A stretch of 58,938 nucleotides of DNA from an uncultured Verrucomicrobia subdivision 3 bacterium (GTDB lineage Bacteria; Verrucomicrobiota; Verrucomicrobiia; Limisphaerales; UBA11358). The position numbers and the translations under genes were made by a program. Positions 34,491 to 43,290 of this stretch are shown in pieces (positions within the stretch are counted from its first letter, which is position 1; every line of letters begins with the position of its first letter). The notes beneath the pieces were generated by a model. It made no database searches. It had not been told where the DNA came from and saw only the letters and a program-made list of their open reading frames with translations. The stretch is from NCBI GenBank assembly GCA_903872345.1, contig CAIQKM010000140.1, positions 1 to 58,938 of the forward strand, written 5' to 3'.

Positions 34491-37064
34491 ATGAAAATAT
34501 CCAATGACGCCGGTCGGCGTTTTTTAATGACGGGCATCCTGGCATTGGCCGGGTTCCAAACCATTCTGGCTCCCTTGGCCATGGCTGACACTCCGGACAA
34601 ACGGGTGGATCATACGGCCCCCGTGCGGGGCGAGGAGTGGATGAATCTGCGCCGCAGCGCCGATACGGACATTCTGTGGTCCAGCCAGCAATTGCATCCG
34701 GAAGGCCAGCTGCTGGATTTTGGCGGACGCCTCTGTTCCCTGGCCCTGGCGCGTGACCGCCAGTATGTGCTGGTCAAGACGTCCAGCCAGTTGGTGTCGG
34801 TGGCGGCGGATAAATTTCAAATCGTTCAACAAACGTCATTTCCCGCCAAGAACGGCGGTTCCATGCACGGGTTGGCCGTTTCGGCGGACGGCCAGACTGC
34901 GTACGTGACCGGTGGCAAGGACCGGTTGTTTGTGGTTTCCGTGGCGGCCGACGGCAAGTTTGAATTTGCCCGCGACATCAGCCTGGCCGATGACGGCAAG
35001 CCCACGAATCCGCTGGGCGTGGCGTTGACGCCGGACGGTCGGCGCGCGGTGGTGGCCCGTTCGGAGGCCAATGACGTGGTGGTGGTGGAGCTGGCCACGG
35101 GCAAGATTGAAGCCCAGGTGCCGGCGGGCGTTTGTCCCTATGGCGTGGCTGTTTCTGCCGACGGGCATTGGGCGTTTGTCTCCAATTATGGCGGTCGCCG
35201 GGCGGGCAAGGGCGACCGTACGGAAATTTCCGCCGGTACGCCGGTGGCGGTGGATGAACGGAGCATTCCCTTGAGCGGCACGGTGACGGTGATTGACCTC
35301 ACGGGCCGGCCCCGGGCAACCTGGCAAATTCCGGTGGGGCTGCATCCCACCGAGTTGCTGCTGAGTCCGGATGGCGAAAAACTTTATGTCTCCAACGCGG
35401 GCGGCGATTCGGTGAGCGTCATTCAGGTGCGGGACCGGCAGGTCATTGCCACTCTCAATACCAAAGCCGATCCGTCGCTGGCGTGGGGTTCGCTCTCGGA
35501 TGGCTTGGCGCTTTCGGCCGATGGCCGGACATTGTATGTGGCGAATGCGGGCATCAATGCGGTGGCCTGTCTGCAGCTTGACCAGCCGGCGGCGCCGCCG
35601 CGCCTGATTCCGGCGGGCTGGTTCCCGGGCGGGATCGTGGTGCGGGGCGAGGAATTATTCGTGGCGAATGTGCGCAACGGGCTGGAGAAGATTTTGCCGG
35701 CGCGGGACGAGGCCGAGGCGCAGGCGCGGGATGCCCGGGCGCGCGCGAATGCGCATCTGGCGTATTCGTTGCGGTCGTCGGCGCGGTCCGCGGCCGACGT
35801 GCCGCCGGTGCCGGTGCCGGCCCGGCTGGGTGAACCTTCGGTGATCAAGCACGTGGTCTATGTCATCAAGGAAAACAAAACTTACGACCAAGTGCTCGGG
35901 GACATTGGCAAGGGCAACAGCGATCCGAAACTGTGCAACTATGACCGCACGGTGATTCCCAATCACAAGTCGCTGGCCACCCATTTTGCGCTGCTGGACA
36001 ATTATTATTGCAACGGGGTGAATTCCTCGGACGGCCACGGCTGGTGTTTGCAGGGGGTGACCACCGCGTACCGGGAGAAGGACCGGAGCGGATATCGGTG
36101 CGCGTATGATTATGGCACGGATGCGCTGTTCCCGGCGGCGTGCGGTTTTCTGTGGGATCAGGCGCTGCAGGCGGGGCTGACGTTTCGCAACTATGGGGAG
36201 CTGGATTTTCCCGAGGTGACCGGGGGTAAGAAATACGATGACTTCTACCAGGACTGGAAATCCAAGGCGGGAAAAACCGCTTTCCGGTGCGTGTATCAAT
36301 TGGAAGCGCTGCGGCAGTATAGTTGCCTGAGTTTCCCGGGCTGGCAAATGTCCATACCCGACCAGGTGCGCGCCGACGCATTTTTGAAGGAACTTGCCGA
36401 CTACGAACAGCGTGGCACCTATCCCGACTTTGTGATTCTCTATCTGCCCAACGACCACACGGCGGGCGAACTTAAGGCGCAATCCTATGTGGCGGACAAC
36501 GACCTGGCCCTCGGCCGGTGCGTGGCGGGGCTTTCCAAGAGCCGGTTTTGGAAAGACACCGCCATTATTGTGATCGAGGATGACCCGCAGAGCGGCCAGG
36601 ATCATGTGGACGGTCACCGGTCCATTTGTTTTGTGGCGAGTCCGTGGGCCAAGCATGGCGAAGTGGTCAGCACGTTTTACAACGAGTGCTCGGTGCTCCA
36701 CACCATTGACCAGATTTTGGGGTTGCCGCCGCTGAACCAGTTGGTGGGGGCCGCGCCGCTGATGACGGATTGTTTTCAAACCACGCCCAACCTGACGCCG
36801 TACCAGTGCCTGGTGCCGGAGTTCCCGCTGGATCTGCCGCGGTCCGCCACCCGGCCGAAAAATCATGCGGAGAAAAAACTGGCCGCCAAGGTGGCCAAGT
36901 TTGATTTTTCCAAACCCGACCTGATTGACGATGACGCCTTGAACCGCGACCTGTGGGCGCAAACCCGCCCGGGCGAGCGGTATCCGGTCGAATTTGCCGG
37001 CGCGCATGGCAAGGGGTTGCGGGCGCTGGGGTTGACGCTGACCGGCGAGCAGGATAACGACTGA
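34491..37064 (+). CDS. YncE-like beta-propeller fused to phosphoesterase/alkaline phosphatase-like domain
   Basis: An 857-aa exported protein. The ATG at 34491 begins a basic signal sequence (RRFLMTGILALAGFQ); the frame extends 75 codons further upstream without signal character. Residues about 60-390 form a YncE/lactonase-type beta-propeller with repeating blades such as GLAVSADGQTAYVTGG, GVALTPDGRRAVVA and ELLLSPDGEKLYVSNAGG. After a charged Ala/Arg-rich linker the C-terminal half matches the phosphoesterase family (PF04185): VVYVIKENKTYDQVLGD, NYYCNGVNSSDGHGW, YLPNDHT and IVIEDDPQSGQDHVDGHR, covering the metal-binding Asn/Asp/His positions. This fused architecture is common in Verrucomicrobia and Planctomycetes. 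Its substrate is unknown; phosphate-ester scavenging is plausible. Confidence 0.85.
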   Translation: MKISNDAGRRFLMTGILALAGFQTILAPLAMADTPDKRVDHTAPVRGEEWMNLRRSADTDILWSSQQLHPEGQLLDFGGRLCSLALARDRQYVLVKTSSQLVSVAADKFQIVQQTSFPAKNGGSMHGLAVSADGQTAYVTGGKDRLFVVSVAADGKFEFARDISLADDGKPTNPLGVALTPDGRRAVVARSEANDVVVVELATGKIEAQVPAGVCPYGVAVSADGHWAFVSNYGGRRAGKGDRTEISAGTPVAVDERSIPLSGTVTVIDLTGRPRATWQIPVGLHPTELLLSPDGEKLYVSNAGGDSVSVIQVRDRQVIATLNTKADPSLAWGSLSDGLALSADGRTLYVANAGINAVACLQLDQPAAPPRLIPAGWFPGGIVVRGEELFVANVRNGLEKILPARDEAEAQARDARARANAHLAYSLRSSARSAADVPPVPVPARLGEPSVIKHVVYVIKENKTYDQVLGDIGKGNSDPKLCNYDRTVIPNHKSLATHFALLDNYYCNGVNSSDGHGWCLQGVTTAYREKDRSGYRCAYDYGTDALFPAACGFLWDQALQAGLTFRNYGELDFPEVTGGKKYDDFYQDWKSKAGKTAFRCVYQLEALRQYSCLSFPGWQMSIPDQVRADAFLKELADYEQRGTYPDFVILYLPNDHTAGELKAQSYVADNDLALGRCVAGLSKSRFWKDTAIIVIEDDPQSGQDHVDGHRSICFVASPWAKHGEVVSTFYNECSVLHTIDQILGLPPLNQLVGAAPLMTDCFQTTPNLTPYQCLVPEFPLDLPRSATRPKNHAEKKLAAKVAKFDFSKPDLIDDDALNRDLWAQTRPGERYPVEFAGAHGKGLRALGLTLTGEQDND

Positions 37065-37081
37065 CCAAGTGGCGTCAGGTC

Positions 37082-39193
37082 ATGGCATCATCGACAATGT
37101 TCGCTAAAAAACAAAAAGTGAAATCAATCCCATTACTCGCCGCACTGCTGGTTTTCCTCGCGCTTTCCGGGCGGGCCGAATTAAACGTCGTACCAGCGGT
37201 ACAATCCTGGACTCCGGCGGCCGGGGTGACGTCGGTCAAAGCCGGGCGCATTGTCGTCGGTGAAAAATATGCCTCGGAATTAAAACCGCTGGCCGGGAAT
37301 TTCAAAAGCGAATTGTCCAAGCTGGGTTGCGGAAAACATGCAGTGAGGCATGGCGGGGTAAAAAATGGCGATATTGTTCTGACCCTGGACGGCGCCAGCA
37401 ACGGAGTGAACGCGGAGGGATACCGGATTGAATTGGGCGATACGGTGGTGGTCAGCGGCCTCACCGAGGCGGGTGTTTTCCATGGTACACGGACCCTGCT
37501 GCAACTGCTGGCGCAGGACAAAACAAATCTCACCCTCCCGCGCGGCGTCATTTTGGATAACCCGCAATATCGCCACCGGATGCTGATGCTCGATGTGGGG
37601 CGCAAGCCGTTTCCGTTGTCCGTGCTGAAGGATTACCTGAAAATTATGGCCTGGTACAAAATGAATGAGCTGCACCTGCATCTGAGCGACGAGGCGTTTG
37701 GCGGCAAATACACCGGCTTTCGGGTCCAATGCGATGCCTATCCCGGGCTCGCCTCCAAGGATTTGTTCTATACCAAAAAGGAATTGCGCGAGCTGCAAGA
37801 TATGGCGCATGGCCTGGGCGTTACCATTACTCCGGAGATCGACATGCCCGGCCACGCGCGGGTGTTCACCGATTACTGGCCGGATTTGAAGAGTCCCAAA
37901 CTGTCTCCGTCGTATCTTGACGTGACCAATCCGCAGACGGTGGCACGGCTGAAAAAACTCCTCGATGAGATGATTCCCATTTTTGATGCGCCGGACTTTC
38001 ACATCGGGACGGACGAATTCAATCTCGGTCGCATGTCCGCGGATGACAAGGAGAAATTTGGCGAGGCGTTTCGGCAGTTTATCAACACCATGAACGCGTA
38101 CATCCGTTCCAAAGGCAAAAACTGCCGCATCTGGTCGGGCTATGAATATATGCCCGGCACCACGCTGCCCGATCCCAGTGTGACGATTGACATGTGGGTG
38201 ACACACGATGCGAAATCACTCATTGAACAGGGGCACAAGGTCATCAACTCCAGCGACGGGCAAACTTATATTGTTCCCGGAGCGCATTATTACGGGGTCG
38301 ACAATGCCTGGGTTTACAATGATTGGGAGCCTTGGAAAATCAGCGATGATGCGAGTAAGAATCCGGCCAAAGACGATCCACAATTGCTGGGTGGCAAGCT
38401 GCATGTCTGGAACGACCAAGGGCCCACCGGCTATGACATGACCGAAATCGCGATCCTCGCCCTGCCGAGCATGCAGGCCTTCGCCGAGAAGCTGTGGGGG
38501 ACGAAAGGATCTGAGAACTATGCGGGATTTCAACGGCGCACGGCGCTCACGCTGCCGGTTCCCGGGGTGACGGTGTTTGACCGGATACCCGCCGGCACAG
38601 ATGGCGTCGTGCTGGATCGGCCGCGCGAAATCACTTTGGGTACGACCAATGACGTGGTGGGATTGCCATTCGCAGGCAAGGCGCGCGCCGATCTGGAATG
38701 GCCGTGGACACTGACCATGGAAGTCTGCAAAACCGCCGATACGGGGAGGCGCGGGGTGATCCTTTCCTCCGACTTGGTGGAGGTTTGCGCCGACTTCTCG
38801 CGCGAGGAGGAAATCAAAACGAATGATGTGGCCGGCAAGGCCTTTAAGATGAAAATCAAACAAACCGGTCCCGGCCTCGTGCGGGCGGCCGGTTCAGCGG
38901 GCGCGGATCCCGCCGCCTCGCTGAAGGTCAATCAGGTCAGCCATGTTTATGCCAGTCCGGCGACCAGCAATCTGATGAAAGATGTGAGCCATACTTACGG
39001 CGAGGCTTTGCCGTTGAATGAGTGGGTGACCTTGAAAATTGTCGGTGAAGCCGGCCACACCAAGTTCTATGTCAACGGTCGCCTAATGGGAGAGCGCAAC
39101 GACCAGATGGTCTGTCCGCTGGCCTGGCTCGGCAGCAAGACTGGCAATTCGTTTGTCGGCAAAGTCCGGAATCTGAAAGTGGTTAATTACTGA
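37082..39193 (+). CDS. GH20 beta-N-acetylhexosaminidase-like enzyme
   Basis: A 703-aa secreted enzyme of family GH20, which removes terminal beta-linked GlcNAc or GalNAc by substrate-assisted catalysis. A signal peptide covers about residues 12-32. The GH20b-type domain (about 35-155; GDTVVVSGLTEAGVFHGTRT) precedes the barrel, which shows the DVGRKPFP and MNELHLHLSDEAFG strands and the catalytic pair Asp311-Glu312 in HIGTDEF. The last ~190 residues (about 515-703; WTLTMEVCKTADTGRRGVIL, FYVNGRLMGERN) form a LamG-like jelly-roll that may bind glycans. It lies 17 bp after the phosphoesterase gene and converges on the GH30 gene. Confidence 0.86.
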   Translation: MASSTMFAKKQKVKSIPLLAALLVFLALSGRAELNVVPAVQSWTPAAGVTSVKAGRIVVGEKYASELKPLAGNFKSELSKLGCGKHAVRHGGVKNGDIVLTLDGASNGVNAEGYRIELGDTVVVSGLTEAGVFHGTRTLLQLLAQDKTNLTLPRGVILDNPQYRHRMLMLDVGRKPFPLSVLKDYLKIMAWYKMNELHLHLSDEAFGGKYTGFRVQCDAYPGLASKDLFYTKKELRELQDMAHGLGVTITPEIDMPGHARVFTDYWPDLKSPKLSPSYLDVTNPQTVARLKKLLDEMIPIFDAPDFHIGTDEFNLGRMSADDKEKFGEAFRQFINTMNAYIRSKGKNCRIWSGYEYMPGTTLPDPSVTIDMWVTHDAKSLIEQGHKVINSSDGQTYIVPGAHYYGVDNAWVYNDWEPWKISDDASKNPAKDDPQLLGGKLHVWNDQGPTGYDMTEIAILALPSMQAFAEKLWGTKGSENYAGFQRRTALTLPVPGVTVFDRIPAGTDGVVLDRPREITLGTTNDVVGLPFAGKARADLEWPWTLTMEVCKTADTGRRGVILSSDLVEVCADFSREEEIKTNDVAGKAFKMKIKQTGPGLVRAAGSAGADPAASLKVNQVSHVYASPATSNLMKDVSHTYGEALPLNEWVTLKIVGEAGHTKFYVNGRLMGERNDQMVCPLAWLGSKTGNSFVGKVRNLKVVNY

Positions 39194-39212
39194 ACCGTAG
39201 TCGGGCGGTTCA
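39191..39212. terminator. Hairpin between convergent GH20 and GH30 genes
   Basis: TGAACCG (39191-39197) pairs with CGGTTCA (39206-39212) around an 8-nt loop. It overlaps both stop codons. The T-run is weak, so it may be a simple bidirectional pause or terminator hairpin. Confidence 0.4.
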
Positions 39213-40757
39213 ATCCGGATTGGAAACCAGTGTCACCACACTGCGTGGCGGCAGGGCGTAGCCGTGGGCGACATCGGCCAGACCATCCGCCGCCAAGCTC
39301 TTTTGCGCCGAAGTCGTATACGCTGTGAAGCGGGTGGTGGCGAACTGCTCCTGGGAGCTGCCGGATGCATTGAGGCGGATATTCACGGATGTGTCGGCTT
39401 CATTGACAAACACAACGACGAGTTGCCCGTTTTGGGGATTCAGGTAGGCGGAGCCCATGGTGCCGTTCAAATCCGGCTGGCCACCGCCGTGCAGTTCAAT
39501 GCGGATCATGCCGGGACGGATGAAGCGGCTGTAGTTGCCGAGCACCCAGAGGATTTTGGAATCCAGAATGTTTTCGGGATCGCCGGGCTGCTCGTAATCG
39601 GTGTAGATCAGGCCGCTCTTGAAATCTTCGTTGGCCACGGCTTCCCACCATTGCCAGGCGGACGCACCGACCACGGTGAGGTCGCAATGGATGATGCGGG
39701 CGACGCGCAGCGCGGACCGCATCCCGAGGTCGCGGCCGGATTCCATGATGCAATATTCACTCTGCCAAAGCCGCCAGTGGGGATGAGTGGCGAGGGCGCG
39801 GCCTAATTGCAGACGATCCGGCAGCAACTTCTTCGGCATCTGATCAGACCAATAACTGTGGTAAGTCAGGATGCCGTTGAAACAGGCGGCCAGGGCGGGG
39901 TCATCACAAATTGTGTGGAGGTAATTGCCATAATCAGCGTGCCATTTCTGGCGGGCCTCGGCGTCCAGTTGGTACATGTCCGGGATGCTGCCGGATTCGG
40001 GGCCGAGGATGGCGGTGGGCAGGCCGGTGGCGATGAGGCGATGTTTCAGCGCCAGGTAGATGCGTTTGAGGTCGGCATTGGCGGCGCGATTGCCTTCCTG
40101 CCGGGCGACCCAGTCCCACTGGGGTTCGTTCACGGGCAGGATGTAATTAAAATCAATGCGCTCGGCCGGGTCGGCATTGGTGCGAAAATGGGCGAGGATG
40201 TCGGTGAGGTAGGTGGCGAAGGCGTCTTCGGCTCCGGGCTTCAAATTGGTGGTGGAGACTTTGTCGTCACCCAGATTGCTCAGGCCGTTGCGGGTGAGCC
40301 GCAGCGGCGGGCTGTACACGGTGGCGGCAAATTGTTGTATGCCATAAGCCTTGGCGGCGCGCAGGAACCAGCGTTCATTCGCCTGGTGGGTCCAGTCGTA
40401 TTGGCCGGCGGCGGTTTCAAAGGTTTCGACCGTGCGCCAGTCATTATCAATGGTGGCGTGATTGATGCCGGCACCGAGGTTGAACCGCCAGCAGGAGAGG
40501 CCAATGCCGGTGTTCGTCGAAAACAGGATTTCGGCAATGCGTTGTTTGTTGGTCTCGGACCACGCCCCGATTTTTTGCAACGACCACGCGTCGTTCGCGC
40601 CGAAGTTATCCATGGTCTGATGCCGGATCCCCGGCACGAGCGTGAAGACTTGCGCCGGGGCGGGCGGGGCATCCGCGGCGACGGCATCATTTGCCAGCGT
40701 GAGAATACCTGCGCAGGCGAGCGTTAGCAGCGAATTGATGCGGGCGGCCTGGATCAT
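39210..40757 (-). CDS. GH30-like endo-hydrolase
   Basis: A 515-aa secreted TIM-barrel enzyme with GH30-type features. Members act on beta-1,6-galactan, glucuronoxylan or related hemicellulose chains. A signal peptide ends LANDAVAAD. The barrel begins with QTMDNFGANDAWSLQKIG. The acid/base Glu211 is in FNYILPVNEPQWDW and the nucleophile Glu334 in WRLWQSEYCIM. A small beta-sandwich at the C-terminus (LVVVFVNEADTSVNIRL) is standard for the family. The start chosen is the ATG at 40757, which overlaps the GH43 stop as ATGA; the next ATG upstream adds only four residues. It is the second gene of a GH43-GH30 operon. Confidence 0.8.
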   Translation of the reverse strand: MIQAARINSLLTLACAGILTLANDAVAADAPPAPAQVFTLVPGIRHQTMDNFGANDAWSLQKIGAWSETNKQRIAEILFSTNTGIGLSCWRFNLGAGINHATIDNDWRTVETFETAAGQYDWTHQANERWFLRAAKAYGIQQFAATVYSPPLRLTRNGLSNLGDDKVSTTNLKPGAEDAFATYLTDILAHFRTNADPAERIDFNYILPVNEPQWDWVARQEGNRAANADLKRIYLALKHRLIATGLPTAILGPESGSIPDMYQLDAEARQKWHADYGNYLHTICDDPALAACFNGILTYHSYWSDQMPKKLLPDRLQLGRALATHPHWRLWQSEYCIMESGRDLGMRSALRVARIIHCDLTVVGASAWQWWEAVANEDFKSGLIYTDYEQPGDPENILDSKILWVLGNYSRFIRPGMIRIELHGGGQPDLNGTMGSAYLNPQNGQLVVVFVNEADTSVNIRLNASGSSQEQFATTRFTAYTTSAQKSLAADGLADVAHGYALPPRSVVTLVSNPD

Positions 40758-42184
40758 TCGACCATCCATTCAAACAGCGCGGCCTCGGTCTCCGGCGTGT
40801 TATGGGGAAAGACCAGCCGCAGATAGCGGGCGTGGCCGGCGGCATCAATGACGATGGGCGAACCTTGCGCCGGCTTTTGCGTATAATCCGCGAGCGTGGT
40901 CCAGTGGGTGGCGTCAGCGGAACTTTCCAGCGTGAAGGCGTAGGCTTTCCAGGCGTATTCAAAGCGCAGGCTCTGGCGGGCGAAGGTTTGGTCGTGGCCG
41001 AAATCGAGTTGCAGCCAGGCGTTGGTGGCCCCGGGCGCGGCGGCCCAGAGGGTGGCATAATTGTCATCCAACACGAGTTCCGGCGACGTGTAGGGATTGC
41101 GCTGGCTGGAGGCGGTGACCTTGGTGCCGTTCGCGGGATCGACCAGATTGGTGCGGCCGGCGAGGCGGCCTTGCACGAGCGGCGCGCCCTCGTGCGTGGG
41201 GATCACCTTGTCAATCAAACCGTCGGCGGTGAAGTGCAGCTCATCCGCGCACACCTGACGGCCCACGAAGGTGCCGTCGAACGGAATGTTATGCCGGTGG
41301 TAAAGGATGTAGTAATGGCCGTCCTTGCTGAATATCGCGTGATGACCGGGGGAACGGATGTTGCGGGCGAGATCGGTGACGAGGATGGGGCTGTTGGTGG
41401 CCTCGGTGAAGGGGCCGAGCGGCGTTGCGCCGATGGCATAGTGAATCTGGTAGCTGTCTTCAATGGTCTTCCCGTGCGAATACATCAGATAGTAATGGCC
41501 GTCATGCTTGATCATGAAAGGGGCTTCAAAATAATTCGCGGGCGTGACATCGCGCACTTCGCCGTCGAACGACGCGAGGTCGGGCTTGAGTTTCACAGCC
41601 CAGCATTTGCCGTTCACCCAGTTCCAGCCGGAGCCCCAGTAGAGATAGGACGAGCCGTCGGCATCCACGAACGCCTCGGCATCAATCATGTGGTAGCCGG
41701 GCTTGAAACCGTCCGCCACCAGCGGCTTGCCGCCATGGGCGTCGTGCCAGGGGCCGAGCGGCTGGTCGGCGCTCCCCACCCAGACTTCGCTGCCCACGGA
41801 AACGAACATGTAGAATTTGCCGTTGGGGGCATGCACCACGGACGGCGCCCAGCACATGTTGGGTTTGGAGGTCGGGCTGGTGCAGGCCGCCTTGGTGGGC
41901 CAGTTGAGATTTTGATACGTCCAGTTTTTGAAATCCGTGGATTCCCAGCAGCCGAGCGTTGCGCCGCCCCACGGATCAATGGTGGCGTAAATATAGACGT
42001 GACCATTGAATTGCACCAGGGAGGGGTCGGCGTAATAACCCGGCAGAATGGGATTGGCGAGGTGCGGTTGGCGGCCGGGCGGGGCGGCAGCGGTCAGGTT
42101 CAGGCCGGACAGTAGGAGGAGCCAGGCGGCCAGCCACGTGGGGGTCCGCCAAGGAGTATGTCCGTTTAACGTCAAAAGGTTCAT
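40754..42184 (-). CDS. GH43 enzyme with C-terminal F5/8-type carbohydrate-binding domain
   Basis: A 476-aa secreted enzyme of GH43, a family of arabinofuranosidases, xylosidases and exo-galactanases. A signal peptide covers about 14-33. The five-bladed propeller shows all three catalytic acids: Asp53 in GYYADPS, Asp168 in YHMIDAEAF and the general acid Glu220 in NYFEAPF. The conserved SPGHHAIF strand also fits. Residues about 350-476 (ASSQRNPYTSPELVLDDNYA, WLQLDFGHDQTFARQSLRFE) match the discoidin/CBM32 fold. The GH30 gene follows with a 4-bp overlap, and together they could trim arabinogalactan or arabinoxylan. That pairing is inference. Confidence 0.87.
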   Translation of the reverse strand: MNLLTLNGHTPWRTPTWLAAWLLLLSGLNLTAAAPPGRQPHLANPILPGYYADPSLVQFNGHVYIYATIDPWGGATLGCWESTDFKNWTYQNLNWPTKAACTSPTSKPNMCWAPSVVHAPNGKFYMFVSVGSEVWVGSADQPLGPWHDAHGGKPLVADGFKPGYHMIDAEAFVDADGSSYLYWGSGWNWVNGKCWAVKLKPDLASFDGEVRDVTPANYFEAPFMIKHDGHYYLMYSHGKTIEDSYQIHYAIGATPLGPFTEATNSPILVTDLARNIRSPGHHAIFSKDGHYYILYHRHNIPFDGTFVGRQVCADELHFTADGLIDKVIPTHEGAPLVQGRLAGRTNLVDPANGTKVTASSQRNPYTSPELVLDDNYATLWAAAPGATNAWLQLDFGHDQTFARQSLRFEYAWKAYAFTLESSADATHWTTLADYTQKPAQGSPIVIDAAGHARYLRLVFPHNTPETEAALFEWMVE

Positions 42185-42282
42185 TTCCCGTCAACGTAGA
42201 GCAAGCAAACGAGGGCGGCAACTGGATATGGCAAATTGGATGCGGACCCGCTGACGGAGAGCAACGAGTTGGAGAAACAAAA

Positions 42283-42310
42283 AACCCCGGTGACGAACAT
42301 CATCGGGGTT
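42283..42310 (-). terminator. Rho-independent terminator after the PEP-CTERM gene
   Basis: On the minus strand AACCCCG (42310-42304) and CGGGGTT (42289-42283) pair around a 14-nt loop and are followed by TTTTGTTTC. This classic intrinsic terminator lies 22 bp past the stop at 42332 and separates that gene from the GH43-GH30 operon. Confidence 0.8.
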
Positions 42311-42331
42311 GGCAGATTGATTGAATACCGT

Positions 42332-43006
42332 TTATTTTTTCCGGCGGAGAGCCAGCAACCCGGCAAGGCCGGCTGCGGCCAAGGCCAGCGTGGCCGGTTC
42401 CGGTACGGGAGTGACCAGCACAAAGTTGGCATCGTTGTTGTTGCCGCCAGTCACATAGAACGCTTCAATCGGAGCCGAGGCGACAAACGTGCCGGTAGCA
42501 AACCAGGCGGGGCCGGAGCTGGCCGGACCCTTCGTGGTTCCGGTCAGGCTTTCCGCCGTGCTGGTGGAGAAAAACTGAATCTCATAGGCGTTTCCCACCG
42601 TCAGATTATTCAGGTCAAAACCCAAGCTGCCCCGGCCGCTGCCGCCTTGCAATCCGTTGCCCATGAAAGTAGCCAGTGCGCCAACGCCCGTGTTGTAATT
42701 GCCGACTGGAAAGCCAAATCCTCCGCCGGAGACTATTATGGTAGCCGGAACAATGCTGAGGTTGCTCCCGGTGAGCGTGTTGACAATGTTGGTGGTGATG
42801 TTGTCAAAATCAAGCGCATCCACATACGGTGAGCCGCCGCCAATGAACTGGTCAAAGGTGTGGTTGGCAATGCCATCGTTATTCAGCATCGTATAGCCGG
42901 AATCCCACGAGACCGTAACTGACGGGGGAGGGCTTGCGATTGCGCAGGGCGTCAGGCCGAGCAGGGCCAACAGGGCCGCGCTGGATTTAAGCTTTGTCAG
43001 TGTCAT
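42332..43006 (-). CDS. PEP-CTERM sorting domain protein
   Basis: A 224-aa secreted protein with a signal peptide (LLALLGLTPCAIAS) and a C-terminal tripartite sorting signal: VPEPATLAL, a hydrophobic helix, then the basic end LRRKK. The PEP-CTERM/exosortase system recognises such tails and transfers the protein to the outer surface or matrix. The body (SVTVSWDSGYTMLNNDGIAN, NAYEIQFFSTST) is beta-rich and probably a lectin-like or structural fold, with no catalytic signature. It is a single-gene unit bounded by a terminator. Confidence 0.88.
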   Translation of the reverse strand: MTLTKLKSSAALLALLGLTPCAIASPPPSVTVSWDSGYTMLNNDGIANHTFDQFIGGGSPYVDALDFDNITTNIVNTLTGSNLSIVPATIIVSGGGFGFPVGNYNTGVGALATFMGNGLQGGSGRGSLGFDLNNLTVGNAYEIQFFSTSTAESLTGTTKGPASSGPAWFATGTFVASAPIEAFYVTGGNNNDANFVLVTPVPEPATLALAAAGLAGLLALRRKK

Positions 43007-43290
43007 GTTTTTTCGGATTTGCTTTTCTTTGGTGATTTGCCGGTTGCGCCGGAACCTCCCATTGATGGGTATTAATCTACAAAATGATGCTTATTATGTC
43101 AAGGTGTTTTGCGCTGTGCATATCCGTCACGGCGCATCAGTTGCGCCCTATGTTTCATGCCAGCCCGATTTTTGCGGCGGATTGATCGGTGACGGTGGGT
43201 GGCGGTCGCCGGCGCGCGTTCAATATTCTGCGGTGAATAATTTTGAAAGACCCGGCTACCCGGTTGGGGCATCCTTAAGCAGCCTAACCC
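43007..43290. other. Divergent intergenic region upstream of the fucose operon
   Basis: 284 bp separate the PEP-CTERM gene from the symporter. The region contains a perfect inverted repeat GGCGCA (43131-43136) / TGCGCC (43142-43147) with a 5-nt loop, a possible operator, and an AT-rich stretch around 43226-43246 that could hold a promoter for the operon. No copy of the CCCCAG...CTAG box is present. Confidence 0.35.

Noticed and set aside
35655..37007. Minus-strand 450-codon frame opposite the phosphoesterase domain
   Set aside because: The plus-frame protein carries conserved phosphatase motifs; the antisense frame shows none.
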